Of a DNA stretch of 9,474 bases, positions 6,922-9,474 are shown piece after piece. Both the position numbers and the translations under genes were made by a program. Position 1 is the stretch's first letter, and every line of letters begins with the position of its first letter. This DNA is from Acidimicrobiaceae bacterium. Its GTDB lineage: Bacteria; Actinomycetota; Acidimicrobiia; Acidimicrobiales; Palsa-688. Where the stretch lies: contig PMLI01000093.1 of the NCBI GenBank assembly GCA_003158835.1, forward strand, positions 1-9,474. The letters are read 5' to 3'. The notes under the pieces were generated by a model, which was not told where the DNA came from, did no database searches, and was given only the letters and a program-made list of their open reading frames with translations.

Positions 6922-8342
6922 GCGACCCCCGAGAGAAGGCTGATCACGCCGGCCAGGGTCTGTTCGTCCCCTACGTTCCCTGCAAATACGACATAAGGGA
7001 CGCCGACCATCTCCGGCGCGGCCTCAACCGGCCGAAATACCGAAACCATGCCCGGGAAGAGTTGTCCGAGGACCTCGGCGCGGCGGATCCCCAATCCCCG
7101 CACGGCCACGTCGTGCGAAGTTATGCCGCCTTTGGCCACGACCCACGAGGGCCTGGCCGTGACCGCCGCCCTCACGGCACCGGCGAGGGCCGAAGAAACA
7201 TCCCGGGCGATCTGCAGGCTTGCTTCTGCGTCGTCGCCCCGGACCAGAGCCCGGCTCGTGGATAAAAGCACATTGGCACCGGCCAGTTCGGCGCCGGCCC
7301 GCGCCCCGAGGGCGGCGACATAGTCGTGGTGCCGACTGCGCCCGATAACCCTTTGTACATCAAGCTCTATGTCGACCAGTCCGCCCTGCGCAACCGCGAA
7401 GGCAACCTGACGGCTGGTCAGGCCGACATGGGACCCGACCACTATCAGCCCGTGCCCACCGGCGTACCCGGCCGGCCAGATGTCGGTGCCCTTCAGCGGC
7501 TCACGGGCCGCCTGGCCCGCCAGGGCCCGCACAAATGAGGGACCGGTCCGGTACAGGTACGACCGGCCGGCGGGCCTGGCCTCGGTGACGGCCAGCGCCA
7601 CGATCTCCAGGTCTGAATAATCGACGGCGTTAATGACGACAAATGCGCCGGCCGGCACGTCCCGCAATACGGTCGCAACTCTTGACGCGCCACCGAGGCG
7701 AATGTCGTCCAGCGAGACGCTGTACACGTCGTCGGGACCAATCGCGCCTTGGCCCTTTTCGACCAGGAACTCCTTCAAATTAGAGGCCCGATAGCCGAAG
7801 GAGGCGTCCCTGGCAAATTCAGTCTTGCCGGCCGGGACGAACGCGCCTGCGACCCGTGCCAGGTGAACGTCGTGGGCGGTTACCCGGCCCGCCTCCAGGA
7901 ACACCGGCACGAACAGAACGGCATCGTAGCCTTGGCCCGTAGCCTCTCGCCGAACGGCGTCGATGGCCCGCACCTCAGCCACCACATGGCCCCGTAGGGT
8001 CGAGTCGCTGCGGCTCACGATCTCGACGGGGAAGCCCTTGTCCCGGGCCAGCGCGAACAGGTCACGCGCCACGGCCTGGGTAAGGCTCACGGCCGCAGCT
8101 TCGGGCAGGCTGCGGGTGTTGGTGAGGATGAAACAAACAGATCCCGCCTCGCCAAAGGCGGCTTCGTACTCACGCCGGGCGGGCACGGTCACGACGCTCA
8201 TGTTGTGGACGGATTGGGAGCCCGTCGGGTCGTCGTCCAGGACGGCGATGCGCCGGTTGGTCTGCTGGTGCCAGGCCCGCACCCGCGCCATGGCGTCAGG
8301 CTCGACGCGCCGTTCCGGCAGCGAGCCGAGCAGGTCAGCCAT
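6918..8342 (-). CDS. DUF1537 four-carbon acid-sugar kinase family protein (OtnK/LtnK/DtnK type)
   Basis: This 474-residue ATP-dependent kinase is predicted to phosphorylate a keto-tetronate or similar acid after oxidation. The N-terminal substrate domain carries the signature LDDDPTGSQS (35-44) and SRSDSTLRGH (110-119). The C-terminal nucleotide-binding domain carries GSHVGLTSRQ (303-312), KGGITSHD (404-411) and VVFAGNVGDEQTL (451-463), all typical of the family. Length is at the upper end of the usual range and both domains are complete. It heads the run kinase, aldolase, dehydrogenase, in which reading frames overlap. The start at ATG 8342 has no convincing ribosome site of its own and lies in the downstream copy (in the direction of transcription) of a duplicated 19-bp sequence. 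The other copy has an out-of-frame ATG that may feed ribosomes to this one. The specific acid substrate is not determinable here. Confidence 0.93.
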   Translation of the reverse strand: MADLLGSLPERRVEPDAMARVRAWHQQTNRRIAVLDDDPTGSQSVHNMSVVTVPARREYEAAFGEAGSVCFILTNTRSLPEAAAVSLTQAVARDLFALARDKGFPVEIVSRSDSTLRGHVVAEVRAIDAVRREATGQGYDAVLFVPVFLEAGRVTAHDVHLARVAGAFVPAGKTEFARDASFGYRASNLKEFLVEKGQGAIGPDDVYSVSLDDIRLGGASRVATVLRDVPAGAFVVINAVDYSDLEIVALAVTEARPAGRSYLYRTGPSFVRALAGQAAREPLKGTDIWPAGYAGGHGLIVVGSHVGLTSRQVAFAVAQGGLVDIELDVQRVIGRSRHHDYVAALGARAGAELAGANVLLSTSRALVRGDDAEASLQIARDVSSALAGAVRAAVTARPSWVVAKGGITSHDVAVRGLGIRRAEVLGQLFPGMVSVFRPVEAAPEMVGVPYVVFAGNVGDEQTLAGVISLLSGVA

Positions 8343-8367
8343 TAGCCGGCAGATCAGCCATTAGCCG
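8330..8367 (-). repeat. Tandem 19-bp duplication over the kinase start codon
   Basis: Two adjacent 19-base units (8367-8349 and 8348-8330 on the minus strand) read CGGCTAATGGCTGAtCTGC and CGGCTAATGGCTGAcCTGC, differing at one base. Each carries an ATG followed by GCT GAT or GCT GAC. Since 19 is not a multiple of three, the two ATGs are in different frames. Replication slippage is the simple origin. Confidence 0.9.
8335..8361 (-). other. Eight-codon upstream ORF overlapping the kinase start
   Basis: ATG 8361-8359, in the promoter-side copy of the duplication, is followed by a short frame encoding MADLPANG. Its TGA is at 8337-8335, just past the kinase ATG at 8342-8340. A GGAG lies about 13 bases upstream, farther than ideal. 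It could support reinitiation at the kinase start or act as a decoy start that lowers kinase output; it could also be neutral. Confidence 0.4.
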
Positions 8368-8396
8368 AACAGTACTCCGGCGCCCGGCGCAGCCAC

Positions 8397-9416
8397 CTAG
8401 GCCGCATCCGTGGCGGTGACGGCCCACGCCCACCCCTGGTGCGGGCCCTCCCGGGCCTCGGCCGCCAGGCGCAGTACCCAGCCGGTGGCCGGTCCGGTGC
8501 TGTCCCAGGCGTACCATCGCACCTGGTGGAGGGCTTCGCCCAGGTCGGCGGGAGCGAGTGGCCACTGCCCGGCGCGGCCGCCCACGGCGGCCAGCACCCA
8601 CCAGGCGGCAAATCGCCCCGGAGCGGCGCCGCGCCTTCGGCCGTGGGCGCCGCCGCTGGCGGCCGCCCAGGCCATCAGGGCCAGCGCGGCGCCGGGTGTC
8701 AGCTCGACGATCTCCTCGGCGGCCACCCCCAGCGCGGCGATGGCACCGAGGGCACTACCTCTGGTGCCGACGGCCCGGGCCCGGCCGTTCGACTCCTCCG
8801 TCCAGGTACTGACCAGGTCCTCCAGGGCGCCGGCCACTTCGTCGTGCTCGCCTGGTCCAGCCGCCACGATCGGCGACGATGGCGGGCGCGGCCCGGCGGC
8901 CAACGCTCCCGCCCGCCTGCCCGTACGGAACGGCCGCGACGCCAGCAGGCGGGGCGCTGGTGCCGCCATCTTGTCGGGGTGGTACTCGGCCAGGGCGTAC
9001 CGCGGTTCCCAGGCCTCCAGGCGCAGGGGCAGGTCGAGGACTTCCGGCAGCATGACCGCCACCGGGTCCGCGGTCAGGTCGTCGCCGCGCATCACCCGTT
9101 CGTGAGCCGCCATCGCCGCCTGGGGCGTGGCGTGCAGGTGAGGGGAGAGGTCGGCCCAGTGGTGGGTGGACGCGGCGACCTCGGGCAACGGGCCGAAGGC
9201 GAAGCGCCCCGGCGCCGTCTCCAGCATCAGCGCCCCCCAGCGGCCGGGAGCCTCCAGGGCGAGGCGGTACTCGATGTGGGCTGCCACGGCCCAAAGCTGC
9301 TTGCCCCGCTCGAAAGCGAGACGGCACCTGGCGGCGAGCGCGACCATCTCGTCCCAGTCGCGCCCGGCGACCAGGGCATTGACGTGGCGCGTGAGCTCAT
9401 CGACGGGCACCAGCAC
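8397..9416 (-). CDS. Uncharacterised actinobacterial protein of about 339 residues
   Basis: I do not recognise a functional family with certainty. The protein is soluble-looking, rich in Ala, Trp and charged residues, and has two parts. An N-terminal helical half (MLVPVDELTRHVNALVAGRD...) contains EYRLALEAPGRWG (49-61) and LPEVAASTHHWADL (77-90). A C-terminal half contains LTPGAALALMAWAAASGGAHGRRRGAAPGR, which is glycine- and arginine-rich and could bind an anionic ligand, then ends in a Trp-rich segment (WAWAVTATDAA). The middle (about 160-200) is low-complexity, Pro/Ala/Gly-rich and probably a linker. It is coherent as coding sequence: no interruptions, strong G/C third positions, and stop TAG 54 bp before the kinase start. 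The start is GTG 9416 or GTG 9410. The frame stays open to the window edge, so a longer N-terminus cannot be excluded. A link to the acid-sugar genes is positional only. Confidence 0.7.
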   Translation of the reverse strand: MLVPVDELTRHVNALVAGRDWDEMVALAARCRLAFERGKQLWAVAAHIEYRLALEAPGRWGALMLETAPGRFAFGPLPEVAASTHHWADLSPHLHATPQAAMAAHERVMRGDDLTADPVAVMLPEVLDLPLRLEAWEPRYALAEYHPDKMAAPAPRLLASRPFRTGRRAGALAAGPRPPSSPIVAAGPGEHDEVAGALEDLVSTWTEESNGRARAVGTRGSALGAIAALGVAAEEIVELTPGAALALMAWAAASGGAHGRRRGAAPGRFAAWWVLAAVGGRAGQWPLAPADLGEALHQVRWYAWDSTGPATGWVLRLAAEAREGPHQGWAWAVTATDAA

Positions 9417-9474
9417 CTCGTGGTGACGTGATCTCTCGGCCCGAGACGCCGTTAGGTCCCGGGCCGGCTCATAC

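Noticed and set aside
8370..8396. GC-rich GGCGCC/CCGGCGC repeats between the uncharacterised gene and the kinase, considered as a terminator
   Set aside because: Only short imperfect pairings form and no T-tract follows on the minus strand.
8439..9431. Long plus-strand open frame (330 codons) opposite the uncharacterised gene
   Set aside because: GC-rich DNA produces long antisense frames. Its translation is low-complexity Gly/Arg/Pro-rich with no motif, while the minus-strand frame looks like a normal protein.

Overview
The window is GC-rich DNA from an actinobacterium-like chromosome: codon third positions are almost all G/C, GTG starts occur, and genes overlap by a few bases. I cannot place it more precisely; the gene types would suit a soil or environmental Actinomycetota lineage such as Acidimicrobiia, but that is a guess. 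Every gene I can support lies on the minus strand, so transcription runs from high to low coordinates. I see no tRNA, rRNA, CRISPR array, insertion sequence or convincing intrinsic terminator.

Right half (9474 to 5162): an uncharacterised protein of about 339 residues (9416-8397) is followed by a tight three-gene catabolic operon. The operon encodes a DUF1537 four-carbon acid-sugar kinase (8342-6918), a class II fructose-bisphosphate-aldolase-family enzyme (6918-6034) and a beta-hydroxyacid dehydrogenase of the L-threonate dehydrogenase type (6040-5162). The three reading frames overlap by 1 to 7 bases. Together they would oxidise a sugar acid, phosphorylate the keto acid and cleave or decarboxylate it to a central metabolite such as DHAP. 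The kinase start lies in a tandem 19-bp duplication that copies the start region and creates an 8-codon upstream reading frame.

Left half (5113 to 1): a probable conflict or antiphage cassette. A stand-alone SIR2-family protein (5113-4118) is coupled by a TGATG stop/start overlap to a 1216-residue nSTAND1 NTPase with one membrane segment and about fourteen WD40 blades (4118-468). It is followed 20 bp later by a membrane protein with two transmembrane segments and a TrkA-N/RCK-type Rossmann domain, cut by the window edge (447-1). The natural model is that the WD40/nSTAND1 protein senses a trigger, the SIR2 protein acts on NAD(+), and the membrane protein is a second, NAD-linked or ion-flux arm. 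The first two parts resemble a split version of SIR2-STAND (Avs5-like) defence proteins. The three-gene arrangement is the most interesting thing here.

The two halves are only 48 bp apart. The dehydrogenase stop codon overlaps an ATG that opens a 27-codon frame running into the SIR2 start. The cassette may therefore be read through from the metabolic operon or may have been inserted directly behind it.
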